Shown: one piece after another, positions 46,957 through 60,449 of the stretch
Layout: each line of letters begins with the position of its first letter
How positions within the stretch are numbered: the first letter of the stretch is position 1
Origin: Cryptomeria japonica
Taxonomy: Eukaryota; Streptophyta; Pinopsida; Cupressales; Cupressaceae
Assembly: GCF_030272615.1 (NCBI RefSeq)
Contig: NW_026729146.1
Location: forward strand, 62,001-126,000
Direction of reading: 5' to 3'
DNA length: 64,000 nt
Translations under genes and position numbers: made by a program
The notes under the pieces: generated by a model
Database searches by the model: none
What the model saw: the letters and a program-made list of their open reading frames with translations, nothing else
What the model was told of the DNA's origin: nothing

Positions 46957-49277
46957 AAAGGGGCAGGGGAGACTTAAATTCTACATTTCTTGGTGACTTC
47001 TAGGAAAATATCGCTTGTGGGATGCCAATACCCAACATCTTTGGTTTCACAAACTAGACCTATGCTTCTAGCTTGAAAATCTTGTCAAAAAGTTGTTGCG
47101 GGGGAGACCAATCTTCTTCGTAATGGATAGGTTGAGCCTTGAGAGCTTGAAAATTTTGATCTATCTCCCGGACATCCTTGAAAGGAACTATTTCTAGTTA
47201 ATTATAAGTTGATTCAAGCATAGTAAGGAGTTTAGCAAAAGGAAGAAACAAGGCCATGAACTCATCTTCTTCAGGGGGATCACTCAACGCTTGGAGGGAT
47301 GACTCATCCTACTACTTGTGCACTATCAAACTTGATAGGTTCTCGGCTCCCATGATTGCATAATCCATAAGAAAAGGGGAGGGTAAACCGAGCTTGACAA
47401 AGTCTTTGAGGAACTCTGTGACAAGGTCGATAGAAACTTTTAAACTCAATAGACTTGGAGCAGCTTGTTTGGCCATTTTTTTGCAATTAATGAAGTGGTT
47501 AGTATTTTGAATTATTCCTTCAAAATTTGTGACTCCCGCTGTAGCTAACTCCTGAGGAGAAATGACATAAAGCCAATCAACTAACCTCTGAGCCTCGGGA
47601 ATTTTGGAAGCCAAAACTTGCATGGCGTATTCAACGAAAGGGTCAACCTTAGCATACAAACTTTCAGAAAATGTTAAGAAACACAAAACTAATTCCAAAA
47701 GAAGAGTGGACTACTTTATCTTTTCTCAATATGCATTATGAAGCCCTTGCATCATGAAGCCCCCACATCAAATAAGTGAAATTTGCAGGGGGAGCATGCT
47801 GAGGGGTCGATGTCTTTGAGAAGAGTTCTATCTCAGCATCTTTGGATTCTAATCGCTCATGAATTTCCTTCAAGTCTTGTCCTGAACCTCATCTTGTAGA
47901 TGCTTGCCTCATGCCTATTGATTTGCAATGGCCACTTGACAATCACGAAGCTCTTGGGCAGAATGAGTTTGCAAGATGTGGAATTCTTGCAAAATCTTAT
48001 CTTTTCTTTCTCTCTCCTCCGCTAGAAGGCTTTGAGTTCCAACCAATTCTTGATGCTCTTTCTCCTTTTCTGGAGTAAATTTCTGTAGTTGTGTTTGAAC
48101 TTGGGCCACATCTGAGGAAGAGGCTTGTCTATACAACAACTCTTGTGTTTTATCATGTAACTCATTGAAAATTGTTTTCCTAGCAAACAATTTCATTTTC
48201 AATAGATCCTCAGAGGTCTTTAATGCCTTTTGGAGTTAATCCCTCTCATCCTTCTCTTGCAATATTGTGGACTACAAGCGGGTCACTTTCGCTTCTCTAA
48301 CCTTACCCTCCTTCATCAACTGCTCATTTGTATCTTTTACTCTTCCTAGATCAACTGTGAGTTTCTCTAGGGAGCGGGAATGTTTTAGATGGTCCAAAGA
48401 GACCATCTTGTGGGATTCCTATAGGATTTCCACTCTATCATGTGGTTGGGCTCTATTCAAATCAATGCCAAAGGCATGCATAGAATAGTCTTCAGGCTAC
48501 ATTTGATTTGCTGATTTGACAATATTTAGCATAATGGCCGTGAACCCTAAATTTTGGTGATCCTCCCTGAAGATAGTTTGAATGCAAGGCTCAGCGGGCT
48601 TCTGAGAATCTTTAGTGATTCTTTTTTGTCCCCTCTGAGCACGGGTGAGCTTGCCTTGATCTGCATACTAATGGAATTATAAAGGTACAAAGAGCATTTG
48701 CCTTGCGAAAGGAGCTCCTGGGGTTGGGACAAAAGGAACAGGAGCCATGCTAGCTTGCAATTAGGTTGGAGCTATCAAGGAGAGCATAGTTGGGGAAAAA
48801 GGGGGAATCCCAGGGAAGACAATGGTAGGTGAGGAGAACAACGACCCAATACTAGATGAAGCTGTAGATGAAAAAATTGCAAACCTGAGGACATGCGAAG
48901 AATAAGACTTATCTGTCGACTGACTTGGGGTTTGAAAAGAGTGAGTCATGCTAGCTGAGCTATCAAAAGTGCAAACGCTAGGTGAGGGAGATGTAAATGT
49001 GCTTGTGGAAGATGCAATTGATTGGGTTTACACAGACAGCGTAGGAGATGCGGCTATTTCAAGATTATCTAGCATGATAACATGGTTGATGGAGGGTGAC
49101 GGTGACACACAAACCAGAGATTGAGAAGAACGAAGAGGGAAAGAAAAAAGTACATGCGCTGGAGCGATGGTTGGTGCAAGTGAGACTTGTGTCTATATAG
49201 GAGTTTGGGTCTACAAAGCCTCCATATTGTTAGGAATTCTCTTATAGGCTTCTTTAGAGAGTGAAAACCCATCAGTT
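46957..49277 (-). pseudogene. Long broken reading frame with central coiled coil (copy B)
   Basis: Counterpart of 4440-6760: Ser/Pro-rich part at 48949-48761, coiled coil at 48202-47915, globular part at 47698-47312. The same breaks occur as in copy A, so decay preceded the duplication. One base differs (47288). Confidence 0.4.
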
Positions 49278-50081
49278 GATGATGAGAGTGGCTTGAGAAA
49301 GCGTGATATTTTAAAGGATACTAAGGTATGCTTTTCAACTATTATCACATATACCGAATTAGGGAAATAAATTCTAATTATATAGTGTTGATCTAGCTCT
49401 GGACATTTTCCATCGCAGCTAGCTCTTAAATCCATTCTTAGTTGCACATTATTATTTCATCATCAGAGGATTTTTAAATTTCATAAATTAGAGGTGTCCG
49501 AATAATTGTCATAGCCTGTAAGTGTTAGCTGGAAGCATTGTTGACATAAAAGGGCCTTAGTTGCTTTTCCCGAATTCTGTTTAAATTTAATATCCATTTG
49601 GGAAATCTCCAACACTAAGAACGGTGCTACCCTGGAATTTCAGAGGAACAAAAGATTAAATTTGTTGATGTATCTTTTTATTTCGCCGAAGGTGACTCCT
49701 TATCTAAAATGGACCAGCTGATTGATTTGCATCTACGGTACAGACTCTTCCAGACAGAGTGCAAGATGATTTGGATCATCCTGGCGGTTGAACATCGTTT
49801 GTTTTTCATTCGCCCAGCTGTTGTCAAATGCACTGCAAACTTTACAAATCGACGGTTTACAACTTTGTAGAAGCGTGCAAGACGATTCAAAACACGCTGG
49901 TCGTTGATTTCCTGTCCATCGCCTCCAGTGTTTTCTTCTCGTGCAATCTTTGCTTTAATTGATTAAGTGTCCAGATAAAACTGTTATATTATTTTCATCA
50001 ATTTGTTTTCCGTTACTCTTAAAAACAACAGTGTCATTGGCATAGAGCGCTGGCATTTATTTCTTTTTCTATTTTGTTTCC

Positions 50082-51157
50082 TTCTCTGAAGGAGTCATGA
50101 GACTCTTTTTAATTTAATTTTTAAAGTAAATAAATTAACAGTTTAATTAAAGATAACAACATTTTAATGAATCTATGTTACTTCTTAAAATCTTTTTATT
50201 TTATCAACGATATTTTATTAACATTTTTACTTTTATTTTCATTATAGATTATAATTAAGATACATAATTACATTTTATAATTTTTTTTAATTTTTAAAAA
50301 TATTTTATATTAAAATATTATAAATAATTATACTGAATTTATTTAATCTTAAAATTTGAAAATTAATTTAAATTATTCATAATAATATTTTTTAAAAATT
50401 AATTATATTTTTTATTTCATAAAATTTAATTTATATGCATATTTATTTATGCGAGAATCTTTTTTATAATGAATTTAAATTTTTTAAATATATATGTATA
50501 TAAATCATTTTTTTTACATGCAATCTTTAAATATTTTATTTTCTTCATTGCAATTTTAAGTTTTAGTAGTTGTACCATAAGTGAACCATGGACACTCAAG
50601 CACTACGATGCTCAATTACTCTAACAACACTAGCCCTTAAATTATTTCATTTCATTTAATTATATATTTAACTTACAGGATTTATGAATATTGAAGTTTT
50701 TTAAAATTTAATTGTATAATAATTTTTAGTGTTAAAGTAGAGAACTAAATATATATTAACCTGGAAATTTATTTTATTTATTTAATTATTCTATTAATTT
50801 ACAAGTAACAATTAAAATTTATTTATAATTATTTATATTTTAAAAATTATATTTATTATAGAATAATTATATTTTAAATTTTAATATTAATTTATATAAA
50901 AAATAAAAAAATTGATCAATATGAAAAGTGTTTTTAAATTTGATTTATAATAATTTAAATATTAAAATAGAAAACCAAAATTACATACATTACAATCATT
51001 GAAGTTTCAAATTTATTTTAATTATTTCTTTTTTATGAAACTATAAAATAATAATTATGAGTTAACAAAATTGATTTAGTTTACAATTGTTTATCCTATT
51101 CAACTTTAATATTTTGCAGAGAATTTATATTTTAAATTTTTCTCTTAATTTATATAA
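50082..51157. other. Extremely AT-rich block (copy B)
   Basis: Counterpart of 7565-8640, without coding potential. Confidence 0.7.
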
Positions 51158-51337
51158 TAAAATAAATTTCAACCTTTCTTTGTCTTTCTCTCTTATATTT
51201 ATCTTACTTACACTCCTTTGTAGACTAAGGCCCTCTTTATCTCTCGATCTCTCTATCTCTATACATATATGTGTCTCCTATTTCTCTTTATCTTGATCTC
51301 TCTACATCTTATCTTGATCTCTCTACATCTATATGTA

Positions 51338-51365
51338 TGTGTGTGTGTGTGCACACACACACACA

Positions 51366-51404
<39 letters not shown>
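51338..51404. repeat. Compound microsatellite (TG)7(CA)12(TC)n, short allele
   Basis: The TG and CA parts match copy A. The CT part is 51376-51404, 29 bases against 47. Confidence 0.95.
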
Positions 51405-51406
<2 letters not shown>

Positions 51407-52788
51407 TGCAAACATAACATAATTAAAATGGTAAAAATGCTTTCATTGCCAAGTTATAAGAATGATTCCCCTTTCTTATTCTTCAAGCCTACTAAGTGAT
51501 TACCATAAAATATTTATTATATTATATTTAATTTTGAATAATTAGGGAAATTAATATTTGTTAGATTGTCTCAAAGCTTCATTTTATAAATCAATGTCAC
51601 ATAGTGGACACCTCACATTTTGAGTAAATTGACTTTGTTAGATTGAGAATCCTGCACTTTATTCTATTTTAGTCTCAAATTTGTAGTTATGTCTGTCACA
51701 CTCAAAACTTTAATTATTCTACATATTAGTTTGATCTTTGTACATGACCTTGAACTTCGCATCTAGGATCTTTATAATCTTGATCACCTCTAATATTTAA
51801 GAATGATAGTTCTTAAAAGTACCATCAAAACTTGTCATTTTGATGACAAGAATTCAATTAGCTTCCTACTTTATGTTAAGCCCTTAGATATATTCAAGTA
51901 AGAGTGTTAAATGCCTATGACTATCCTCATGATCTTGTATATTGATGGAATGCTCCTTAAGTAATGTTTTAGTGACATGTGAATGAGTTAATAAATTCAG
52001 TTGGATTGGGTTTCTCCTTTTATATAATACCCTACCATCAACAATTGAATACTTTGACTCAATGAACAATGAATAACTAGTAGTAAGTAAGACTAAGCTC
52101 ATAATTAAATTTGAATTTGGAAAAGGGGTTCAATATCGTATGTTGTTATAAATCAAATTTAGGGTCTTACCCATCATTTTGAACTATATTCAAGAATAAA
52201 AATTTTGATGGTTAGGTATAAACCACTAAAGGATAAGACTTTTTACTTTTTAATTTTCCATTTACAAATTTATAAATTATTTTAGTTATTTCTCTTTTTA
52301 TGAAATTACAAATAATAATTAAAAGTTACTAGAATTAATCTAATTTATGGTTGTTTGTAATTATTATATGTTCATTGATAGCCATAAGCAACTTGTTCAT
52401 TCCAATAAAAGATAAATTTGTTGTAACTAACCTTAACTTTTCAAATTTAAAATTAATCATTTATGTAATTACTATAAAAATAATCAAGTTATTTGAGTGT
52501 ACATGCACTCAATTATGAAGCTTTTGTGGCCTAATCTCTATGGCCCATAATTTCATTCTCTCCAAGTTTATTTATTGTCATAAAGATTGTACATGAAACT
52601 AATGCAAATCAAGTATGGACCGTACAAGGAAAATAGCATGTCATATGCAATTTCCAAGCAACTTCCTCCCTTGGAACTTTCTCCTCAAATAGAGAATAAA
52701 TTTTGATTAGTTTTGTCGTACCAAAAATGTATGGATGACATGTGTCCTTAGGGATTTATGCTTAGGGTAGCATGTCCTTACTCTTTAT

Positions 52789-53803
52789 TCCTATTAGTAT
52801 TTATCGCTCCCAATCCGTCTATATCCCTCACTCTCTATACCTCTCTCTCTCTCCATGTCTCATTCCTTTATCTATATCTTTCTCTACATATCTCTCTCTA
52901 TCTCTTCATCATCTCTTTCCCTATCCATCTATGCCTCTCTATATCACCCTTTATTTAATCTCTCCCTCAGCTACTCTACATAATGATCTCTATCACCCTT
53001 TATCTAATCTCTCACTCTCTCTCTCACTCTCTCTCTCTCTCTCTCTCTCCATCCTTCTATCTCTATCTCTTTCTCCCTTTCTATTCCCACATATCTCTAT
53101 CTCTCTTTCTTTTCCCATTTACCTCTATCTCTTTATATTTCTTGCTTTCTCTCTCTATCGCTCACTATTTCTCTCCCCCTTTCTCTATCTTTCAATATTT
53201 GTCTCCCTATCCTCCTCTCTATATCTCCTTTATCTCTATCACTCTATCTCACCATCTATATCTTTCTCTATATCTCCGTCTTCCTCTTCCTTTATATCTC
53301 TCTATATATTTTCCTCTATATCTCACCCTCTTTATCTCTAACTCTCTCTTGATTTGTCTCCCTCTTGCCCTATTACTATATATTCATCTCTACCTCTATT
53401 TTCCTCTCTACCCCTCTATCTCTAGACATGTCTCCCTCTCTCTATCCATACATCTCTCTCCATCTCCCTCTTCCTAAACCACCATTTCTAAATTTCTTTG
53501 CTTATCTATCTCAAACTCTTTAGATTTCATCTTCCATATCTCACTCTATCTATCTATCTCATTATCTCTCCACCTCTCTCTACCCTTATATCTCTCCCTC
53601 TCTCTACCTCTTTATATATCACTTTCAATCTCTATATTTATCTTTCTATCTCTCACACTCTCATTTTACCCCTCTCTATATATCCCTCTCTTCTCTATCT
53701 CTTTACCTCTCCCTCTCCTTCTCCATCTCTATATTTATTTCTATCTTCCTCTCTCTCTATCTCCTTACCCCATGATGTACTACATAAATATATGCAAAAA
53801 TAG
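52789..53803 (+). repeat. CT-rich tract with 3' adapter (copy B)
   Basis: Counterpart of 10290-11304, apparently unchanged. The adapter is at 53766-53803. Confidence 0.85.
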
Positions 53804-54687
53804 ATCAAAATTTTCCCTCATTGCCTCCATACCTCTTCGGCGTACCCATTGCACACCAAGGTGCAATTGCTAGTTTAAAATCATTCATAATTCGCATGTT
53901 GCACATTGAACACTGTAGGCATAGCCATTCTTGTCCACATTTTGGAAGACTTGTACCCCGTTCAATGATCCCTCAAATCGAAACGTTGAAGGTAAAAATG
54001 ATTTATAACATTAAAATATTCATTCTTGTTCCAATGAAAGATTTATGGATCCAATAGAAGAGAATTATCCATTTTTATCAATAAATAATAATAGGGATCT
54101 ATTTTACGGCCTGCCACACCAGAGCTAAAGCAGTATTTATTTTGTCTTGTCAAACGAGAAGAAAATTAAAATATCCGTACCTCCAAACAAAACAAAGTCA
54201 AACAAAGAATAAACCTAATCCCCGAGGATAACGGTTACGCTACCATTTTCTCTCAATTTTTAAATATTTTTTGTTTCTGACGCGCTGCGTGTTTTTTAAT
54301 TTGGTTGACAGAATATGATGCCAGATGAGAATACTTCTCGGCACGGAGATCCATCCCCAGCAGAAAAGTTCTGGCTCATAAGTAAGATTACATCTTTATT
54401 CAAGTGGGAGCGAGATTTCCACCAGCTTTGACCAACGCCGTTAATTTTTTCCCCACTTGAAAAAATAAGATCAAGCGGCAAGTTCATGTTTCGTTAAATT
54501 TTTGCTGGAAAAGAGCAGGACTTGAATAGCAATTATTTTCTAATAGATCAAATTTAGAATTTTCATGCTTTTTTATTCCTTGACAAACATGATAATCGTT
54601 GAAGTTTTTTTATTCTACGAACTTTGTTTTTGTTCAAACGTTCTTTGTAGAATAGTTAAATTTCCAAATTTTCATGAAATTTTTAAG

Positions 54688-55244
54688 GTGACAGACAAAA
54701 GCGATGGTCAAATCCCAACCCAGATTCCGCAGGTAATATTATTTAATTTAATTTTACAATAGAAATAGAACTATTTGATTATTAAATCGATTTTTCTAAA
54801 AAAAATTATTGTTTTTTTGTTTCTTTGAGGACAAATTAAGATTCCGGATCAAGTAACAGCAAACACAAGCGCGAGTAAATCTACTATCCAGGTGGCACTG
54901 GCTGTGGCGTTGGCGGGACGAAGCTTCAGTGTTATGTGAATGACTCGGGAATCGCGATGAGCGGCCACACCAAAGCATTCAAAATACTCTTTATGTCGGA
55001 TATTGTAGCGTTTCAAGCTTCAGTTCTGCCTGCTATAACCGTGGCCACTATGTCTCAAATATCTTCAAAAGTTGACTGTTTCATCTGCATCACTCTATGG
55101 GTCGCTACAGTGTGCTTCACTATGAGCTTCCACGCTGCAGCGTATGTGGTCGTTCTCCCTAACCTTAAGTTGATTGTGCTGGTTTCTGTTGGTATATTTG
55201 GCGCAGGAATGGTACTGCTAGTAGCTTTTACCATCTTCTATTAA
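54688..55244 (+). pseudogene. PGG-domain membrane protein, frameshifted (copy B)
   Basis: Counterpart of 12189-12745, with exons 54688-54732 and 54841-55244. The same TGA and frame change lie near 54931-54939, so the gene was already broken before the 42.5 kb duplication or haplotype split. Confidence 0.75.
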
Positions 55245-55562
55245 GTTACTGCCACAAGTAGAGTACTGAACATAGAGGCATTTCTAGACTAATTTTTCTG
55301 GGCGATTTTGATTAGAAGCATAAATACATTTGTCCAGTATATTTTATTGTGATGATAAATTATGGAGTGTGATTTTTAAATGATGGGGAATGCTCAATGA
55401 AAGTCTTTATCAATTATTTTTGTAATGATTCATTATGGTTATGAATATTATTATTTGAGAAAAATTAGTAAATTTGATTGTAAAACTATTGATTGCTTGC
55501 TATATTGACACTAAAATTGTTTCTTCTATTATTGACTTATAGTCATCAATTGTTAGATTCAG

Positions 55563-55860
55563 TGTTAGGATTGAATGCGAAATTGAAGTGCAGAAATTAA
55601 ACAGAGAATTCATAGATAGCGACAAAAGAGAAACACACAATTTTATCATGGTTCGACAGATTGCCTACATCCACACTCAAAGCAGGGGAATCAATTTTAT
55701 TAATGACCAATTCTAGTTTGACATACACAGCTGCAAGCAACTTCAGAACACACACAGAAAATGATATTCAACCAGCTCTTTAAAGAGCTCTACATCAGAA
55801 GTTGAAAGGCCAAAGGATTTTGCGGCAAAAAGGAGGAGTCGTTGGACTTCACTTCCAACA
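55563..55860 (-). repeat. Copia 3' LTR (copy B)
   Basis: Counterpart of 13064-13361 with the same TGTTAGGA...TTCCAACA ends and adjacent polypurine tract. Confidence 0.7.
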
Positions 55861-55863
55861 ATC

Positions 55864-57379
55864 TCCCACTTGAAGGCCAATGAACTGCTGCACAAGTAGA
55901 TTCCCCCACTCAGTCCTGTTATCATATATTGGAAAGGCCGAGAAAAGGTCGACAGAACTTGAACTTCTCCCATTTAACAACTTTGGTGAGCACATCAGCT
56001 AGGTTATCCTCGGTGTGAATTTTGTCTACATGAAACTTGCCCTCTTTGACCATGTAATGAACATAATGACTACATACATCGATGTGTTTTGACCGAGGCT
56101 AAGATGTCTAATGCTTAGTCATAAAGATGGCATTGCGATTATCACAAAACAAGGCAAAATCTAATTCTTCAAACCCAATTCACTGAACAAGAGTTGCAAC
56201 CATACCATCTCCTTTGCTCCCTCAAAAAGAGCTATATATTTAGCCTCTACAGTTGATTAAGCAACTATATGTTGTAATTTAGCAGCCCAACTGATCGCTG
56301 CCCACACAAATGTGAAAGCATAACCTGAAGTAGACTTTCGTTTGTCCAAATCCTCAAGAAAATCAGAATCAGTAAACCCTGGCAAGTGTGCCTTGCCCTT
56401 CCCAAAATATAAACAAAAATCTGAAGTAAGCTTGAGATACCGTAAAATATACTTGACCACCTCCCAATGTGGTTTGCCCGGATTAGACATAAATCTGCTC
56501 ACCACTCCTACAACATGAGCAATATCCGGACGAGTAGACACCATAGCGTACATAAGACTCCCAACTGTAGATTTGTATGGAATATTGTCCATAAACTCCT
56601 TGTCTTCTTGTGTTTTTGGACACAATTGAGAAGACAACTAAAAATGAGAGGCTAAGGGGATGCATACAAACTTAGCATCCACCATACCAAATATGTCCAA
56701 TACTTTTTTGATGTAGTCTTGTTGAGATAGTTTGAGTTCTTTCTTTTTCCTATCCCGAATAATGGTCATCCCAAGGATTTTCTTTGTTGCCCCTACATCT
56801 TTCATGGAAAACTCATTAGCTAAGTGAGATTTAAGCTCATGAACAATTTTCATGCTTGTGTCATCCACTAGCATATCATCCACATAAAGGAGAAGTATAA
56901 CAAATTTGCCATTGGGAAGCTTTTAAAAATAGATACAAGGATCAGACTTACAACGAGTAAACTTCTGATCAATCATAAACTTATCAAATTTGAGATACCA
57001 CTATCTTGGGGTTTTCTTAAGTGCATACAAACTCCGTTTCAATCTACAATAGAGATGTTCCTAACCCTTTTTGATAAATCCTTCAGGCTGATGCATAAAC
57101 AAATCCCTCATTAAGGTTGCCATGGAGAAATGGCGTCTTCACATCCAATTGTTCAAGCTCAAGATCCCAGGCTAAAACCAATCCCAATACTTCTTGGATG
57201 GTAGTCATTTTGACTACTGGTGAAATTTTTTCTTTAAAATGGAGGTCTTGCTTCTAAGCGTACCCCTTGACAACTAGTCTTGCTTGAAACCGTTTCCGAC
57301 CACTAGCTTCATCCTTCAATTTATACACCCACTTATTATGGTTCTCTTCACACCTTTTGTGGCAGCGGATAAACTATAT
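55864..57379 (-). pseudogene. Copia-type pol fragment (copy B)
   Basis: Counterpart of 13365-14880, with RT motif VDDML near 56875 and RNase H motifs from 56637 to about 55980. The only change I saw, at 56480, gives SNPGK where copy A has SNLGK. Pro is the usual residue in Copia, so copy B holds the ancestral base. Confidence 0.88.
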
Positions 57380-57583
57380 ATGATCCTCTTTTGATGTTGT
57401 TAGTTATTGTTAGTTGACATTGCTCTGATGAACTTTCATACTATGCACGTTTGATGCACTCCATGTTGGTCTTTTGATGTACTTGATACTTTATCTTTAA
57501 TAAATAAAATTGTGTAAGCATTAAAAAATCTCCCACTTAACTATCCCTTGGCTACAGAAAAACACTCCTACCCAATGGACTCC

Positions 57584-59282
57584 TGCTCTTTCAATGACTC
57601 TTTCTCTTTTTGCACTGAATGACGCTGAGTTTTGGATTGTGAAATCTCAGGCAGGTTCACATTCTCGCTTGAAGATTTTATCCTTGGCTGTGACTGAGAT
57701 CGTCTGGGGACGGCCTCTTCTGCGGGTGACGTTCCTTTGTCTATTACAATTGGTGGGCCGAAGGTGGATACCAAAGGGTCTCCTACTAGTGATGCTTCGA
57801 ATGGTAGTGTTCCGGTTTCCTCTATTGTGGATTGGGCTACCCATAGCTTGGTGTCTGCGGCTGTTCCTATGTTCAACACCTTGGGCTCTTAGGGTGTCTA
57901 CTGACACTGAAAAGGAGATCGTCCATAACTCCTATGTGTTTAAGTCTCATGGACTCATTTGCAGGTTTCAGGGCTTTTGCCCAAGCCTTCCTCAGCTACA
58001 CACCAGGATATCCCAAAACTAGGAGCCGATCTTAAAGGGTACTATTAACATTTATCCTTTATCCAATGGTTTTTTCATTGCTAAATTTGAACAGGCTGAG
58101 GATAGATCAAAAATCTTATGTAACAATCCTTTTAGCTAGGAGGATAAATTTGTATTGATGGTTAAACCCTGGTTCTTGGATTTTAACCCATCTATGGATT
58201 CATTTATGAAGATTCCTATTTGGGTTAGGCTCCCTAACCTCCCCCTTCATCTATTGATAGAGTCTTTGCTAGAGGAAGTGGGGGAGGCTTTAGGTGACTT
58301 CCTAATGATTCATAAGGATTCTTACAATATTTATCATTCTACTTATGCTTGGATTTTGGTTGATACTGATGTTTCTAAAGAGCTCCCTACTGAGATAAAT
58401 ATTGACTCTTCTTTGGGATCTTGGGTCCAACCACTCAAACATGAGGGCATCTCCTTTAGATGTCGAAATTGGTTCTATACTCGACATGTTGTTGCACAGT
58501 GTGATTCAGATAAAAATAAAAAAAAAATTGTTTCTTGCTGGAAGGGTGCTTCTTCTGAACACTACTTTGTTCGAAAAAAAAGCTTCTCCCAAGTGTTTGT
58601 GTAGGTTCCTCAAGCCATTGATGGTGATGGTAATGTGCCTTAGACTGGTGCCCCTACTATGGTCCTTGCAAATGGAAGTTATGTTGTTTCTTCACCTAAG
58701 GTATGTGTGGATACTTCCTATGGTTGTGGCATCCCAGCTGATCAGTTGAAGCATGTTGGAAGCTCTTCAATGATGGTTGACCTTCCCGCTTCCCAGATTG
58801 TTGTTAGATTGTCGTCTGGTCCTTCTGATTCTCAAATTTTTGTGGTCTTTGCCTCTCAAGATGATGCCATTGTTCCTCCTATTGGTGGGAAGTCCTCTAT
58901 TCTGGACCCGTCTTCTTGGCAAAGCACTATTGCTAGAGTTAAGGAGGGATGGATTACCGTTAAAAGTAATAAATCCAAATCGTCTCAGTCCTCTTTTGAT
59001 ATGATCCTTCACTCCCACAAGTGTAGATCAAATCCTTGATCTGTCCTGGTTGGGTTGGGGTTGCTTGTTGGTATTTGGCTTTTGCAGCCTGTTGTTTCTT
59101 GTTGGGGGTCCTTCTTGTGTTATCCCCCATTTTTTGTATGGTTTTGTCCTGTCTCACTTTTGTTCTGTATCGTTAGGTGGACTCTCAAGTTTATCTTAAG
59201 GTTCAAGTTTCAGGTCCTTCCAAAACCTATTTTGTAAAAGGTTTCAGGTCCATTCAAAACTTGTTTTCCCTTAATCAAAAAC
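57584..59282 (+). mobile_element. Non-autonomous LINE-like element: ORF1 and 3' tail (copy B)
   Basis: Counterpart of 15085-16783, with the ORF1 relic followed by the 43-base tail at 59240-59282. Confidence 0.55.
57609..59039 (+). pseudogene. LINE ORF1 with DUF4283, frameshifted (copy B)
   Basis: Counterpart of 15110-16540. DUF4283 lies at about 57920-58500, with the degenerate knuckle CRNWFYTRHVVAQC following it. It has the same frameshift and stop as copy A. Confidence 0.75.
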
Positions 59283-59681
59283 TTTCCAAGATATTTTTTG
59301 CAGATTATTAATTAAGTAAGTTCGTTACTTTAAATATAAGTTGATTTTTATTTTTATTTTGGAAATCTAAATAATATGAGCATTGGAAATTTATTTGGAA
59401 GTTTCTATTGTATTATAGAATAGAAGATATTGTTTGGAGATTATTAATTGAGTTATTTAATTTAAATACATTTGTTTTTGGATATGGAGATGTCTTCTTT
59501 ACTTCTTTATAAATATTTTTTATGTCATTCTCTTTGAACATAACCTTTGCACTTTGACAGCTAGGTAGTTATAAATTTATGCATTGAAATCTAAGTAGAT
59601 ATAAATTTATGTATTTAATGTAATTGAAAATTTTAGTGTGTAGTTTTTAATTTATATATTGCAAACTATAATCATTTAAAA

Positions 59682-59784
59682 AAAATACGCCGAGAGATAT
59701 CCTTCTCGAGGCGTCTATTTCAATTTAGGGTGTAAAATTGATTAAAAATAGACGCCTCGAGAAGGATATCTCTCGGTGTATTTT
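59682..59784. repeat. Near-perfect 39 bp inverted repeat (copy B)
   Basis: Arms at 59682-59720 and 59746-59784, unchanged from copy A, including the single G/T mismatch. Confidence 0.9.
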
Positions 59785-59814
59785 ATATAGATTAAATTAA
59801 AATTTAAGGTATAT

Positions 59815-60449
59815 ATGCTAGTGGATGTTGGGTTTAACTTGGAAATTGGCCTTAAATGCATTTGGAGAGATGTTCTGTCTTTCTGTACCATCCATCCTAA
59901 AGGCAAATGGGGCATTTCCCTCCTCCTTGGTAATAAATGGGCTAAATATGTTATCAACTGGGGACAATCCCCCTGTACCCATGCTCTATGGATTATCCTT
60001 CACTTTAATGAGAAAACCTTTGGGATTTATTCAGTTTATGCCCCCAATGACTATAGGGACTGGGCTAACCTTTGGAGCTGGATGACTACTCTAGAAGATG
60101 TTCCTTGGCTATTAGGGGGTGACTTAAATATGCTAGAAAGAGCTGAAGATAAGAGTGGGGGTAATTGGTTTGAATGGAAAGGATTTGAAAGATTGTATTG
60201 GGAAAGAATGGTTAATAAACTAAAACTTGTTGATCCTATATTAGGTAGAAAGGGGGAAATCAATTCAGTGTGGTTTACATGGTGCAACTATCAGCAACTC
60301 TCCAAGAGAATATAATGCAGATTGGATAGATTTTACTATAACAGAGAGGTGTTTAGAATCCAAAAGGACAATCATGGGGATAAATATTTAGTTACTCCCT
60401 ACAATAATGGACTTTTTCTCTGTATAGAATTACAAAGCCCCAAAATGTG
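59815..60449 (+). pseudogene. LINE ORF2 endonuclease fragment (copy B)
   Basis: Counterpart of 17316-17950. The 166-residue frame 59815-60315 has IYSVYAPND and LGGDLNM; one silent base differs (60135). Confidence 0.75.
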
